From Patiria pectinifera (taxonomy: Eukaryota > Echinodermata > Asteroidea > Valvatida > Asterinidae), in assembly GCA_029964075.1 (NCBI GenBank), contig CM057136.1, positions 2,480,001 to 2,544,000 of the forward strand: a stretch of DNA of 64,000 nucleotides, read 5' to 3'. Shown piece by piece: positions 63,740 through 64,000 of this stretch. The notes beneath the pieces are model-generated. The model was given only the letters and a program-made list of their open reading frames with translations. It was not told where the DNA came from and ran no database searches. Position numbers and translations under genes: made by a program. Positions within the stretch are counted from its first letter, which is position 1. Every line of letters begins with the position of its first letter.

Positions 63740-64000
63740 AAAAAAAAACTATTTCCAAAATGTCGGTTCTGTAGCTCAACAAGTACATGTAGTTTCAATC
63801 ATGAGCTCAATCTTTTTTACCAAAAAATACAGTGGGTCTGAGGCAAATGATCGAGAGCACCCAGGCAAATTATGGAGGACACCGATGTACATGAGGACAC
63901 CAAAAAAGCAAATAGTACCCCACCTTGTCTGTAAAAAAAAAAAAAAAAAAAGCCGCATCGCCGCGTCAATTCCAGGACTTTGGTCTGACCAGAGACCGAA
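63740..64000. mobile_element. TAAGGCC-type element, family D copy 3, cut by the window end
   Basis: Shares GGAGGACACCGATGTACATG and CCAGGACTTTGGTCTGACC with copy 1. The first terminus is missing and the last lies beyond 64000. Confidence 0.75.

Overview
The window is animal nuclear DNA. Protein-coding exons are short (44-274 bp), have GT/AG borders with matching phases, and sit in an AT-rich background filled with tRNA-derived SINEs, foldback DNA elements and minisatellites. The SINE types, the nested C-type lectin and the hedgehog-fold relatives suggest a marine invertebrate deuterostome, most likely an echinoderm such as a sea star. That is an inference from style; no species marker was identified.

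Layout. (1) Positions 1-13665: repeats and unassigned DNA, with one possible coding exon of an unknown minus-strand gene at 188-456. (2) Positions 13666-27751, minus strand: a complete 12-exon gene for dynactin subunit 4 (DCTN4/p62), 459 residues. Every intron phase joins correctly. (3) Positions 27752-30738: AT-rich intergenic DNA between two genes in the same orientation, carrying CTCF-like motifs. (4) Positions 30739-62951, minus strand: the last 18 exons (926 visible residues) of a large gene whose 5' end lies beyond the window. I could not name it from a known family member, but its middle is clearly related to the hedgehog signalling domain, and the same fold appears to be present three times in tandem. 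Each copy is split by introns at the same two structural positions, and each has lost most of the zinc ligands of this superfamily. No hedgehog autoprocessing (Hint) region follows. (5) Positions 54568-55818, plus strand: an intronless gene for a secreted C-type lectin, mucin stalk and PAN/apple-like protein of 416 residues, nested antisense in an 8.6-kb intron of the hedgehog-related gene.

The rest is mobile DNA: seven copies of a TTAA-flanked, T2/Kolobok-like element whose central palindrome changes in a paired way between subfamilies; a second TTAA family; several other terminal-inverted-repeat elements, one ending on a DCTN4 splice donor; a foldback of about 930 bp with an 8-bp target duplication; two SINE families that share a central domain; and several minisatellites, two of which occur as inverted pairs or in both genes.

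DCTN4 belongs to the cytoplasmic dynein activator complex. The hedgehog-related protein and the lectin both look extracellular. Nothing in the sequence shows the three genes working in one pathway; the link is only positional.
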